Positions 34,653 through 43,003 of a DNA stretch of 64,000 bases are shown here, in pieces. Positions within the stretch are counted from its first letter, which is position 1. Each line of letters opens with the position of its first letter. Both the position numbers and the translations under genes were made by a program. The notes under the pieces were generated by a model that was given only the letters and a program-made list of their open reading frames with translations, was not told the origin of the DNA and did not search any database. The stretch is from Verrucomicrobiota bacterium (GTDB lineage: Bacteria; Verrucomicrobiota; Verrucomicrobiia; Opitutales; Opitutaceae), in the NCBI GenBank assembly GCA_028293545.1, contig JAQGOP010000012.1, forward strand, positions 1-64,000. The letters run 5' to 3'.

Positions 34653-36001
34653 GACAGGTTCGGGGTGCCAGTCTCCGGCGCGATTTTAAACTTCGCCTTG
34701 ATCAGGTCGCGAAACGCGTCGCGCAACGGCTCGCTGGCAAGCTTGCTCAGGACCTCCTCAAAAAAGCCGAAGGTGAGGAGTTCGCTGGCGTCCGCCTTGT
34801 TGATGCCACGGGTCTGGAGGTAAAATTCCTGCTCGGGATCAATGCGCGTCGACGTGGCGCCGTGCGTGCAGCGGACATCGTTGGCCTGGATTTCGAGGCC
34901 GGGCAGCGAGTTGGCCTCGGCGTCGTCGCTGAGCATGAGGTTGCGGTTGCTCTGGTAGGCATCCGTTTTCTGCGCGTCGGGATCGACGACGATCAAGCCC
35001 GAGAAAATGGTCTTCGCCTTGTCGGCGAGCGCATTCTTGTAGAGGAGGTTCGAGCTGGTGTGCGGCGCCTGGTGAATCTGCAGCGTGCGCTGGTCGAATT
35101 CCTGCGTGCCCTGCGCCACCGTCAACGCGAGCATCTCGCTGTGCGCGCCGGGCGCCTGGAGCTGGCTGTGGCTCTCGTGGCGGGATTGGCGCCCGCCGAG
35201 ATGGAGATTGAGCGACTGCACGCGGGAATCGCGGCGAGCGATGGTGGAATTCGACTGGAACGAAAGCGTCCCACGCGACCAGGTTTGCGCGGCCACGTAG
35301 GTCAGCTGCGCGCCGTGGCCCACGTACAGATCATTTTGGCCACAGGCAAAATGGGTCCCCGTGTCGGCCGAACGGAAAAAGTCGATGATCGTGGCGCGCG
35401 AGTTCTCCTCGGCGACCACGAGCGTGTGCGGGAAAACCGCGCTGCCGTTGCCGTGCGCATAATGAAATACCGCCAGGGGCTCCTCGAGTTCGACTCCGCG
35501 CGGCAGGTAGATGAACGCACCGTCCGAGAGCAGCGCGGTGTGGAGCGCGGAAAACTTTTCCGAACCCTGCTTGGCCGGCTGGGCGAGCAGGTGGGCCTTG
35601 ACGAGGTCGCCGTGCTTGAGGAGGGCGTTCTGGAGGGTTTCGACGATCACGCCGCGCTGGGTGAGCGCCGGGGAAATTGCCGCCTGGGAAACGAGGCGGT
35701 TGTTCGCAAACACCAGCTTGCCGGCCTTCGCAATCCCGAGGGGAACGTGGCCGAGCTCCCGGGCGCCGACCGCATCGGGCAGGTTGAAACCGTCGAGGGT
35801 GATGCCGGTGAGCGTGGCGAAGCGCCACGATTCGTCGGTGCGCTTCGGCAACGGGAGCGCCGCGAATTTCTGGTAAGCAGCCTGCTTCCGCTCCAGCCAC
35901 CACGAGGGCAGGTGCGACATGGACGCGAGATGCGCGGCAAAGGCTTCAGCGGTGAAGCTGCCAATCGCGGGGAGAGTGGGACTGGAACTGACAACGGGCA
36001 T
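34649..36001 (-). CDS. sufD: Fe-S cluster assembly scaffold subunit SufD
   Basis: 450 residues from the ATG at 36001. The N-terminal helical part contains PSWWLERKQAAYQKFAALP, which marks SufD. The beta-helix core has GVELEEPLAVFHY, ATIIDFFRSADTGTHFACGQ and SNLLYKNALADKAKTIFSGL. The end has DVRCTHGATSTRIDPEQEFY and LLTFGFFEEVL, both conserved in SufB/SufD. SufD pairs with SufB and two SufC to build clusters in the cytoplasm. It starts 109 bases after the sufB stop. No cysteine desulfurase gene (sufS) is in this operon. Confidence 0.95.
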   Translation of the reverse strand: MPVVSSSPTLPAIGSFTAEAFAAHLASMSHLPSWWLERKQAAYQKFAALPLPKRTDESWRFATLTGITLDGFNLPDAVGARELGHVPLGIAKAGKLVFANNRLVSQAAISPALTQRGVIVETLQNALLKHGDLVKAHLLAQPAKQGSEKFSALHTALLSDGAFIYLPRGVELEEPLAVFHYAHGNGSAVFPHTLVVAEENSRATIIDFFRSADTGTHFACGQNDLYVGHGAQLTYVAAQTWSRGTLSFQSNSTIARRDSRVQSLNLHLGGRQSRHESHSQLQAPGAHSEMLALTVAQGTQEFDQRTLQIHQAPHTSSNLLYKNALADKAKTIFSGLIVVDPDAQKTDAYQSNRNLMLSDDAEANSLPGLEIQANDVRCTHGATSTRIDPEQEFYLQTRGINKADASELLTFGFFEEVLSKLASEPLRDAFRDLIKAKFKIAPETGTPNLS

Positions 36002-36110
36002 GATGAAAGGTGCGACTTGTGAGCGGCGGTGGAAGAGGGCGGTTGGGTCAGCGGGGGATGTGACGATCGACGGGTTCGGCAAAACCGAAACTCGAAATCG
36101 ACCCTCGTTT

Positions 36111-37565
36111 TTAACCGACGCTTCCTTCCATTTCCAAATCGATGAGGCGTTTCAGTTCGACGGAGTATTCCATCGGGAACTGGCTCGCGAGATCGTTGAC
36201 GAAACCGTTGACGGAAAGGCTCATCGCCTGGCCTTCGGTCAAACCGCGCTGCTGCATGTAGAAAATCTGCTCTTCGCTGACTTTCGAGACGCTGGCCTCA
36301 TGCTGGACGCTGTTGGCGTCGCCGCGAACCGTGATCGCGGGATAGGTGTCGGTCCGGCTGTTGGTGTTGATCAACAGGGCATCGCACTCGGTGTTGTTCT
36401 TGCAGCCCTTGAGATGCTTCGGGATGTGCACCACGCCGCGATAGGTGCTGCGGCCCTGGCCGACGGAAATGGATTTGGCGACGATGTTGGACGTCGTCTC
36501 GTCGGCGGCGTGGATCATCTTCGCGCCCGTGTCCTGATGCTGGCCATCGTTCGCGAGCGCGATCGAGATGACTTCGCCGCGGGCCTTGCGGCCCTTGAGG
36601 ACGACGCCGGGATATTTCATCGTGAGCCGGCTGCCGATGTTGCAGTCGATCCATTTGATCTCGGCTTCCTCGTGCGCGACGCCGCGCTTGGTGACGAGGT
36701 TGAACACGTTGTTCGCCCAGTTCTGCACCGTGATGTATTGGATCTTGGCACCCTTCAGCGCGACGAGTTCGACCACGGCGGAGTGCAGTGTCGACGTCGA
36801 GAATTTCGGCGCGGTGCAGCCTTCCATGTAGGTGAGCTCGGCGCCCTCGTCGGCGATGATGAGCGTGCGCTCGAACTGCCCGAAGTTTTCGGCGTTGATC
36901 CGGAAATAGGCCTGGAGCGGGTGGGCGACCTTGACGCCTTTCGGGACGTAGATGAAGGAGCCGCCGGAGAACACGGCGCTGTTGAGCGCGGAAAACTTGT
37001 TGTCACCGGTCGGGATGACCTTGCCGAAGAACTTCCGGAAAATCTCCGGGTGCTCGCGAAGGGCCTCGGTGGAGTTGGCGAAAATCACGCCCTGCTTGGC
37101 GACGAGGTCCTTGATGTTCGAGTAAGCCGCTTCGGAATCGAACTGGGCCTCGACGCCGGCGAGGAACTTGCGCTCCTGCTCGGGAATGCCGAGGCGCTCG
37201 AAGGTCTTCTTGATGTCGTCCGGCACCTCGTCCCACGTGCGCTTCGGCTTTTGGCCGCTGGAAAGGTAGTAACGGATTTTGTCGAAATTGATGTTCTCGA
37301 GATCCTTCGTCGCCCAATGCGTCGGCATCGGCTTCGCGAAGAACTGCTTCAACGCGTTGAGGCGGAACTCGAGGATCCACGGCGCCTCTTTCTTGACGCT
37401 GCTGATGTAACGAACGGTGGCTTCGGACAGGCCGGTGCCTGCGTCGAATTCATAGTCCATCTTGTAGCTGAAATTGCCGGCGGCCTGGTCAATGCCTTGG
37501 ACAGGATTGTCCAGCGTGTCGGCGATGGGCGCCGCGAGGGATTCGGTTTCGGTGAGTTCGGACAT
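36111..37565 (-). CDS. sufB: Fe-S cluster assembly scaffold subunit SufB
   Basis: 484 residues from the ATG at 37565. SufB markers are [20 protein letters not shown] at the start, [58 protein letters not shown] and [20 protein letters not shown]. The core is followed by the conserved [20 protein letters not shown]. SufB is the main scaffold on which the cluster is built. It lies 20 bases after sufC. Confidence 0.97.
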   Translation of the reverse strand: MSELTETESLAAPIADTLDNPVQGIDQAAGNFSYKMDYEFDAGTGLSEATVRYISSVKKEAPWILEFRLNALKQFFAKPMPTHWATKDLENINFDKIRYYLSSGQKPKRTWDEVPDDIKKTFERLGIPEQERKFLAGVEAQFDSEAAYSNIKDLVAKQGVIFANSTEALREHPEIFRKFFGKVIPTGDNKFSALNSAVFSGGSFIYVPKGVKVAHPLQAYFRINAENFGQFERTLIIADEGAELTYMEGCTAPKFSTSTLHSAVVELVALKGAKIQYITVQNWANNVFNLVTKRGVAHEEAEIKWIDCNIGSRLTMKYPGVVLKGRKARGEVISIALANDGQHQDTGAKMIHAADETTSNIVAKSISVGQGRSTYRGVVHIPKHLKGCKNNTECDALLINTNSRTDTYPAITVRGDANSVQHEASVSKVSEEQIFYMQQRGLTEGQAMSLSVNGFVNDLASQFPMEYSVELKRLIDLEMEGSVG

Positions 37566-37585
37566 GGCCGGTGCGGTTACGGATT

Positions 37586-38341
37586 TCAGGCGGGGACGAG
37601 TTCGTTTTTGACCCAGTCGTAGCCCTTGGCTTCGAGTTCGAGGGCAAGGTCTTTGTCGCCGCTCTTCACGATGCGGCCATCCCACATGACGTGGACGTGG
37701 TCGGGCACGATGTAGCCGAGCAGGCGCTGGTAATGCGTGATCATGAGCACGCCGAGATTGGTGCTGCGGAGGGCGTTGACGCCGTCGGCAACGATGCGGA
37801 GCGCGTCGATGTCGAGGCCCGAGTCGGTTTCATCCATCATCGCGATCTTCGGCTCGAGCATGGCCATCTGGAGAATCTCGCAGCGTTTCTTTTCACCGCC
37901 GGAAAAACCGTCGTTGATCGCGCGGGAAGTGAATTTCCGATCCATCTTCAGCAGGTCCATCTTGGAATAGAGGCGCTTGTAGTAGGAGGAAGCATCGAGC
38001 TCCGCGCCCTCGCCCAAGCGGGCCTGGACGGCGGCGCGGATGAAGTTGGCGATCGAGACGCCCGGGATTTCACTCGGGTATTGGAACGCGAGGAACAGGC
38101 CGGCGCGGGCGCGTTCGTCGGGCTGCATCGCAAGGATCGACTTGCCGTCGAGGAGGACGTCACCGGACGTGATCGTGAAACTCGGGTGGCCGGCGACGGC
38201 TTTCGCGAGCGTGGACTTGCCGGTCCCGTTGGGCCCCATGATGGCGTGAACTTCACCGCTGCGGACGGTGAGGGTCAGGCCTTTGACGATTTTCTTTTCG
38301 CCGATGGAGACGTGGAGGTCTTTGATTTCGAGCTGGGACAT
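37586..38341 (-). CDS. sufC: SUF ATPase SufC
   Basis: 251 residues, the usual size. ABC ATPase motifs: Walker A in [18 protein letters not shown], the Q-loop region in [15 protein letters not shown], signature [14 protein letters not shown], Walker B in [16 protein letters not shown], and the H-switch in MITHYQRLL. It is a soluble ABC ATPase that drives the shape change of SufBD and is not a transporter. It follows the fur-like gene by 44 bases. Confidence 0.97.
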   Translation of the reverse strand: MSQLEIKDLHVSIGEKKIVKGLTLTVRSGEVHAIMGPNGTGKSTLAKAVAGHPSFTITSGDVLLDGKSILAMQPDERARAGLFLAFQYPSEIPGVSIANFIRAAVQARLGEGAELDASSYYKRLYSKMDLLKMDRKFTSRAINDGFSGGEKKRCEILQMAMLEPKIAMMDETDSGLDIDALRIVADGVNALRSTNLGVLMITHYQRLLGYIVPDHVHVMWDGRIVKSGDKDLALELEAKGYDWVKNELVPA

Positions 38342-38385
38342 GAGAAAAGAGTAGCGAGGAGTGAGTGGCTAGTAGCAGGCGTGAC

Positions 38386-38841
38386 CTACTTGTTGGCCGC
38401 AGCCTTGGGCTCGGTGCTGGGGAGGGCTTTGCCGCGGAAGGTGATTTCGACGGACTTGGCGTCGTAGCCGGGAGGAAGAACCGCGCTGACCTTTTCGAGC
38501 AGGTCCGGCGGGAGGTCGATGTCGTGGGTCGAGCCGCTTTGCTCGTCGTGAAAATGGGCGTGGGGCCTCAGGTTCGGGCAGTAACGCGTGGGGCCGCGCT
38601 CGAAGTTGACGGCGCGAACGAGGTCGCACTGCACCAGCGTTTCGAGGCAGTTATAAACGGTGGCCAGTGAAATGGAGGGCATGTCGCTGCGCACTCGCGC
38701 ATAAACCTCATCGGCAGTCGGATGGTCGCGTTTTTTCAACAGGACATCATAAATCACCTCGCGCTGCGGCGTGGAGCGAAGACCGCTGTGAGCGAGGCGT
38801 TGCGCGAGTGCGTCAGGGGTAGTGACTGAGGGGCGAGTCAT
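38386..38841 (-). CDS. Fur-family transcriptional regulator without CxxC motifs
   Basis: 151 residues from the ATG at 38841. The winged-helix part has RSTPQREVIYDVLL, HPTADEVYARV and SISLATVYNCLETLV, all Fur-family. The metal-sensing part is RPHAHFHDEQSGSTHDID (H94, H96, H98, H106). The CxxC pair that normally follows the His cluster is replaced by HDEQ, and there is no C-terminal CxxC, so structural zinc seems absent. It is first in the suf operon and faces two palindromes 20-63 bases upstream that look like its own binding sites. It could sense iron, peroxide or cluster demand; which one cannot be told from sequence. Confidence 0.9.
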   Translation of the reverse strand: MTRPSVTTPDALAQRLAHSGLRSTPQREVIYDVLLKKRDHPTADEVYARVRSDMPSISLATVYNCLETLVQCDLVRAVNFERGPTRYCPNLRPHAHFHDEQSGSTHDIDLPPDLLEKVSAVLPPGYDAKSVEITFRGKALPSTEPKAAANK

Positions 38842-38860
38842 GAGTGGGAAGGCCAAGCAA

Positions 38861-38904
38861 TTAGAATGGTTCTAAGTAGCAAGTGATAATTAGAATTATT
38901 CTAA
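38861..38904 (-). promoter_or_regulatory. tandem PerR/Fur-box-like palindromes upstream of the suf operon
   Basis: Two 15-base 7-1-7 palindromes, 29 bases apart: TTAGAATGGTTCTAA at 38861-38875 (one mismatch between arms) and TTAGAATTATTCTAA at 38890-38904 (perfect). The second differs from the PerR consensus TTATAATnATTATAA at only two symmetric positions. They lie 20 and 49 bases upstream of the Fur-family gene's ATG in a locally AT-rich stretch, where promoter and operator are expected. Autoregulation of the fur-like/suf operon is the natural reading. Confidence 0.75.
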
Positions 38905-38939
38905 ATGATGACACATTGCCATCCTCCGCAACAGCTTGC

Positions 38940-39470
38940 TTATGGGATGCAAGACCAGTGCCACGGTTCGTAAGCGATGCCGTGGCGGTTGCGGCGAGGG
39001 TAGGAAAGGAAAAAGGCGAAGTTTTGCGCGTGTTTCTTTAACCAGCGGAACTCGCAGGTGTGCTCGAAGCTGCGGGCGAGCGTGAGATTATTCGGCGAGC
39101 CAATATCGAGGGCGCGGCCGCTGTGGTGTTCGCTGTAACCGGGAGCGGCGACGAGTTGCAGGATCTCCGCGATGGTTTGGCCGGCCGCGAGCTTGGCGCG
39201 AATAATCTCCACCTGGCGCGCGGCGCTCCGGAAACCTGACAACGGCAGCAGGTCGACGCCGTCGTCGTCGGCGCACCTGCGCATTATTTTCCAGCGTTTG
39301 GCGGCTTCCGGAGTCAGTCGGAGAATCTGCCCGTCATCGGCGGCGCGGCCGATCGAAACCAGTGCACGGGTCTCGCGCTGCCAGCGCAGATGCCGGACTT
39401 CGCCATAGTTGGCGGGAATGCCGAGTTCATGGTGCAGCGCTCGAAGTTGGTTCCGCGTCAGGGCCGGCAT
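38940..39470 (-). CDS. VanY-type D-alanyl-D-alanine carboxypeptidase (M15B)
   Basis: 176 residues from the ATG at 39470; the frame stays open to 39632, but that part would cover the promoter of the divergent gene, so the internal start is preferred. The zinc motif SxHxxGxAxD is SEHHSGRALD, and the catalytic/zinc ExxWH is EPWHW near the C-terminus. The upstream SGFRSAARQVEIIR is also typical of the family. No signal peptide is visible with either start, which is unusual for an enzyme that trims peptidoglycan peptides; a missed upstream exon-like start is not available. It is convergent with nothing and ends 36 bases from the suf operator. Confidence 0.8.
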   Translation of the reverse strand: MPALTRNQLRALHHELGIPANYGEVRHLRWQRETRALVSIGRAADDGQILRLTPEAAKRWKIMRRCADDDGVDLLPLSGFRSAARQVEIIRAKLAAGQTIAEILQLVAAPGYSEHHSGRALDIGSPNNLTLARSFEHTCEFRWLKKHAQNFAFFLSYPRRNRHGIAYEPWHWSCIP

Positions 39471-39631
39471 TGCGCGACCTTCCCCGATTTGAAGAAGCCG
39501 GTCGAGGAGATCGCGTGCTCCGAGAATTCTTTTTCGTGGTCCTAGACAAAAGACCTCTAATCCGTAGGATTTTTCCACTGCGGTCACGTCGACCCTGATG
39601 TTCTTCAACCCAAAATCCTGGATTAATTGCA

Positions 39632-40078
39632 ATGAGTTCCACCTACGTTCCCCTGATCAGTTCCGGCACCCCCGGCCCCCTCGGTGTCCTGCACCTGCCG
39701 CGTTTCTGGCAGAAAGCGTCCCTCGAGTCCGTCGGCAAGCTCGACAAGCGCTATCCCGGCTGCGGCAAAGGCTATGACCAAATGACCCTCGACGCTCTCG
39801 GCCTGAACCGCGACGCGACGATGAAATATATCAAGGACAGCAAACCCACCTATCCCCAGTTCGAAGCGTGGATCAAGAAGCAGCCCGGCGTGAAACTCGA
39901 CAAGGCGTCCATCGAGAAACACAACGCGTCGGTTCGCGGCTATAACCACGACGACGAAACCCGCCAGGGCGTGCTCAAGAACAACGGCCTCGCTGACGAC
40001 GGTTCGATCAAGGACGCTGTGCGCCTGAACGACCTCGACAGCTGGCAGGAATTCCACGCCGACGTCCTGAGCAAGTAA
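39632..40078 (+). CDS. DUF5069 family protein
   Basis: 148 residues, soluble, no signal peptide. The sequence carries the family's GPLGVLHLPRFWQKASLE, RYPGCGKGYDQMTLDALGL and a C-terminal NDLDSWQEFHADVL. DUF5069 proteins are small, conserved in Verrucomicrobia and Planctomycetes, and have no known function. The ATG at 39632 is preceded by AATTGCA with no Shine-Dalgarno sequence. A strong terminator follows, so it is a single-gene transcript. Confidence 0.8.
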   Translation: MSSTYVPLISSGTPGPLGVLHLPRFWQKASLESVGKLDKRYPGCGKGYDQMTLDALGLNRDATMKYIKDSKPTYPQFEAWIKKQPGVKLDKASIEKHNASVRGYNHDDETRQGVLKNNGLADDGSIKDAVRLNDLDSWQEFHADVLSK

Positions 40079-40102
40079 ACAGCTCGCCAACTCAATCTTC
40101 GA

Positions 40103-40133
40103 CGCCGCCCGCTGATGTGGGCGGCGTTTTTTT
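40103..40133 (+). terminator. rho-independent terminator of the DUF5069 gene
   Basis: A perfect eight-base stem (CGCCGCCC with GGGCGGCG) around an eight-base loop, followed by seven T. It starts 25 bases after the stop codon. The 155 bases between it and the convergent trxB end contain repeat-like GC blocks but no gene. Confidence 0.92.
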
Positions 40134-40288
40134 GCATGGGTTTCCACGGTGGAGCGATCTTGCCGCAAAGCGCGGGTTGGCTTCGCCTGCGTTTATATCC
40201 GGGCGGAGTCGCTCCCGTTCGACAGGCTCTGGGTCTATGACAACGCGTTGGGAGCAACGCGTTTCACCGTCGTAAAGCGCGTTGCGCC

Positions 40289-41233
40289 TTACGCTTCGTG
40301 CTCTGCGAGCCAGCGCTCGGCCTCGATCGCCGCTGCGCAACCCATCCCGGCGGCCGTGATCGCCTGGCGGTAAACGTGATCCGAGCAATCGCCGGCCACG
40401 TAAATCCCAGGAATGCTGGTCTGGACCTGCGAGCCCGCGACCGGCTTGAAATAGCCGCCCTCATCCACCTCCAGCGGAGGCGCGAACGGCCCCGTGTTGG
40501 GGATATGCCCGATGGCGACGAAGATACCCTTCACCGGGAGAACCGTTTCAACGTTCGTCTTCAGGTTGCGCACTTTCAGCCCGCTGACCGCGCCTTCCTT
40601 CACCCCCTGTACCTCGAGCGGAACGCTGTCCCAGACGGCTTGGATTTTTTCGTGCGAGATCGCGCGATCCGCCATGATCTTCGAAGCGCGCAGTGAATCG
40701 CGCCGGTGAACGAGGTAAACCTTGCTGGCAAAACGCGTGAGAAAAAGGGCCTCCTCCGCCGCACTGTCGCCCCCGCCAATCACGGCGACTTCCATCTTGC
40801 GGTAGAAAGCGCCATCGCAGGTGGCGCAGGTCGTCACGCCCTTGCCGCCGTAAAGTTCCTTCTCGCCCGGAATGCCCGTCATGCGCGGCGACGCGCCGGT
40901 GGCGATGATCACCGTCTTCGCGAGGATCGTGCGGTCGGCGACGACCAGCTTGCGCGGCATCGACGTGAAGTCGACCGAGGTGACGAGCGTCTGCTCAAAG
41001 CGGGTGCCAAAACGCGTCGCCTGCTCACGCATGTTCTGTGTGAGCTGGAAGCCGTCGACGCCGTGAGGGAAACCCGGGAAATTTTCGACCTCGCTGGTCG
41101 TCGTCAATTGTCCGCCCGGGAGCGGTCCCTCCAGCACGAGAGGATTCAAACTGGAGCGCGCCGCGTAGATCGCGGCCGTGAGGCCGGCGCAGCCAGTACC
41201 GATAATGACAACGTTTTCTACGGGTGAGGACAT
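40289..41233 (-). CDS. trxB: thioredoxin reductase
   Basis: 314 residues from the ATG at 41233; 48 upstream in-frame codons look non-coding. The FAD-binding motif is [19 protein letters not shown], with Cys at a usual Pro/Ala position. The redox disulfide is C136/C139 in [11 protein letters not shown]. The NADPH site is [18 protein letters not shown], and the second FAD motif is [17 protein letters not shown]. It reduces thioredoxin in the cytoplasm. No thioredoxin gene is adjacent. The 264-base gap upstream holds a copy of a short dispersed repeat (41313-41328) and otherwise nothing I recognise. Confidence 0.95.
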   Translation of the reverse strand: MSSPVENVVIIGTGCAGLTAAIYAARSSLNPLVLEGPLPGGQLTTTSEVENFPGFPHGVDGFQLTQNMREQATRFGTRFEQTLVTSVDFTSMPRKLVVADRTILAKTVIIATGASPRMTGIPGEKELYGGKGVTTCATCDGAFYRKMEVAVIGGGDSAAEEALFLTRFASKVYLVHRRDSLRASKIMADRAISHEKIQAVWDSVPLEVQGVKEGAVSGLKVRNLKTNVETVLPVKGIFVAIGHIPNTGPFAPPLEVDEGGYFKPVAGSQVQTSIPGIYVAGDCSDHVYRQAITAAGMGCAAAIEAERWLAEHEA

Positions 41234-41497
41234 GGGTAAGGTCAGGTTCAATACGGAGACACGAAATGCGCCAAGCGCAAACAGGCCGGCCGCGTCAGCC
41301 ACGGCCAATCGCGGATTTCGGATTGCGGATACCGGAAGGGGAATTCCAGCGCCGAGGTGGGAACCGAGTGAGTGCAATTCCCCGCAGCCTTATCGCGACT
41401 TCCTGGAGAGTGACTGTGTGACCAAATAAACGGTCGCGAGCAGGGCATTTCGGGCTCGTGGTTCGCGGTGTCAGAAAAACATTAACCAAATCACACG

Positions 41498-41695
41498 ATG
41501 AATACATCCCTTCAAAACAACTCCCTCGCCCCCAAGGCGCGCATGCCGCTCAAGGAAGCGATCACGGCCGGCATGGTTTGGGGACTGGGCGCGGCCGTGA
41601 TCGGCGGAAACATCAACCCGACCCTCGGTTTCGTCGCGGGCTTTGCCGGCATCCTGGTCGGCACGATCTCAAATCGTTGCGCTCCAGTTCGGTGA
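41498..41695 (+). CDS. small hydrophobic membrane protein
   Basis: 65 residues. A polar start (MNTSLQNNSLAPKARMPLKE) is followed by two short hydrophobic segments (AITAGMVWGLGAAVIGG and TLGFVAGFAGILVGTIS), enough for a helical hairpin. I know no family. The stop codon TGA overlaps a GTG start of the next frame by four bases (GTGA), a sign of translational coupling and a small argument that both are real genes. Confidence 0.5.
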   Translation: MNTSLQNNSLAPKARMPLKEAITAGMVWGLGAAVIGGNINPTLGFVAGFAGILVGTISNRCAPVR

Positions 41696-42120
41696 TAAAG
41701 TTTTCCTTGTTTTCCGTGGCGCTCATCGCTGGTGCGATGGGCGTCCTCGTTTACGTGGTGATCGCCTGGAAAAAGAAAAAACGGCCGGTCGCCAGCGAAG
41801 CGGCGGCGGTCTTCCTGTGCTTTCCGGGTTTTTCCGGTGGCATCGAAGTTTTCATTCGCAGCCTCGAAGACTTGAAGGACTTCAAGAGCGGCGCGGAGCG
41901 GGCTTACTTTGCTTTGGCGGGAATACTCACGATCTGGGTGGCGATGGGTTCGCTCGTAGGCGTGTTTTCCAAGCTTCGCGAGTCGCGCCCCACCATCGAT
42001 CCCGGAAATAATTCCGACGTTATTGCGGAGCCGCCTGGCTCTCGGTTATCGCAGACGCCCCCAGATCGACCGGCGGGTCGCCGGGCTTCAAGATCGCGGC
42101 GAAGAATCTATCGACGATAG
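41692..42120 (+). CDS. small membrane protein with Arg-rich tail, GTG start
   Basis: 142 residues if the GTG at 41692 is used. Two hydrophobic helices are visible: KFSLFSVALIAGAMGVLVYV and YFALAGILTIWVAMGSLVGV, flanked by a basic turn (WKKKKRPV). The last 35 residues are Arg/Ser/Pro-rich and lie opposite the 3' end of the convergent esterase gene, with which the frame overlaps by 101 bases. The membrane part looks genuine; the tail may be a read-through after loss of an earlier stop. The family is unknown. Confidence 0.5.
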   Translation: MIKFSLFSVALIAGAMGVLVYVVIAWKKKKRPVASEAAAVFLCFPGFSGGIEVFIRSLEDLKDFKSGAERAYFALAGILTIWVAMGSLVGVFSKLRESRPTIDPGNNSDVIAEPPGSRLSQTPPDRPAGRRASRSRRRIYRR

Positions 42121-43003
42121 CGGTGATGTCCGGCGCGACAAAGGCCGGGCCTGTGTGCCCGGCGCCGTGGATGACGTGCAGCCGGGCGTTGATGGAATTC
42201 TTCACGGCGGCGTCATACAGTATCCGGCTCTGCTCAAGCGGGACAATGGCGTCGTTGTCCCCGTGGATGATCAGGAAGGGCGGGGTTTCGACGTCGATGA
42301 ACAACGATGGATTTGAATTATGCGCCGGGACCGGCAGCCGATGCGGATCGCCGCCGATCAGCTGGGCGATTTCCGCCGCCTGCGGTGATCCCGCCTTCTG
42401 CGAGTATTCATAGAGGCGGTTGAGATCGATGGGTCCAAAAAAATCCACCACGGCCTGCACCCGGCTGTGCTGCTCCATCGAACCGCCGCTCTCGAAGAGG
42501 CGCGTGGAATTCATCGCGCCCGTCAAGGCGGCGAGATGGCCGCCGGCGGAGATGCCGACCACGCCGATGTGGTCGCGATCGAGGTTGAGCCGCTCGGCGT
42601 TGCTGCGCAGCCAGCGCACGGAGCTTTTGACATCCTCGAGTTGCGCGGGAAATGCCGCCTCTCCCGTCAGGCGATAGTCGACGCAGGCGACGGCGTAACC
42701 CTGTGCGGCAAAGTGAAACGCGACCCGGCGCCCGTCGGCCTTGCTGCCTTTTTGCCAACCGCCGCCATGCAGGTAGATGATGACCGGGCGCGGTTGGGTG
42801 GTGCGGCCCATGGCGTAATAAAGGTCGAGCTTCTGGCTCGGATTTTGGTCGTAGGATAAATCCCGGCGAATCACGACTCCGGCTGGCGTGGGATCGTCGA
42901 TGACCGTGCCCGCCGCGACGTCCTGCCCGAACGCGGCGCCCGTCATCATCGAAGCGCCGACACCCGCGCAAAGCGCGCGAAAAAGGGAAAGGGAAATCTT
43001 CAC
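42020..43003 (-). CDS. secreted alpha/beta-hydrolase esterase
   Basis: 327 residues from a GTG at 43003 that overlaps the helicase stop codon (GTGA). A signal peptide (MKISLSLFRALCAGVGASMM, cut near AAFG) precedes a carboxylesterase/lipase fold. The oxyanion motif is YLHGGGWQKGS, the nucleophile is in VVGISAGGHLAAL, the acid in IIHGDNDAIVPLEQ and the His in IHGAGHTGPAF. This is the HSL/BD-FAE-like group of esterases that often remove acetyl groups from polysaccharides; the substrate here is unknown. It is translationally coupled to a DNA helicase, probably without functional meaning. Confidence 0.9.
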   Translation of the reverse strand: MKISLSLFRALCAGVGASMMTGAAFGQDVAAGTVIDDPTPAGVVIRRDLSYDQNPSQKLDLYYAMGRTTQPRPVIIYLHGGGWQKGSKADGRRVAFHFAAQGYAVACVDYRLTGEAAFPAQLEDVKSSVRWLRSNAERLNLDRDHIGVVGISAGGHLAALTGAMNSTRLFESGGSMEQHSRVQAVVDFFGPIDLNRLYEYSQKAGSPQAAEIAQLIGGDPHRLPVPAHNSNPSLFIDVETPPFLIIHGDNDAIVPLEQSRILYDAAVKNSINARLHVIHGAGHTGPAFVAPDITAIVDRFFAAILKPGDPPVDLGASAITESQAAPQ

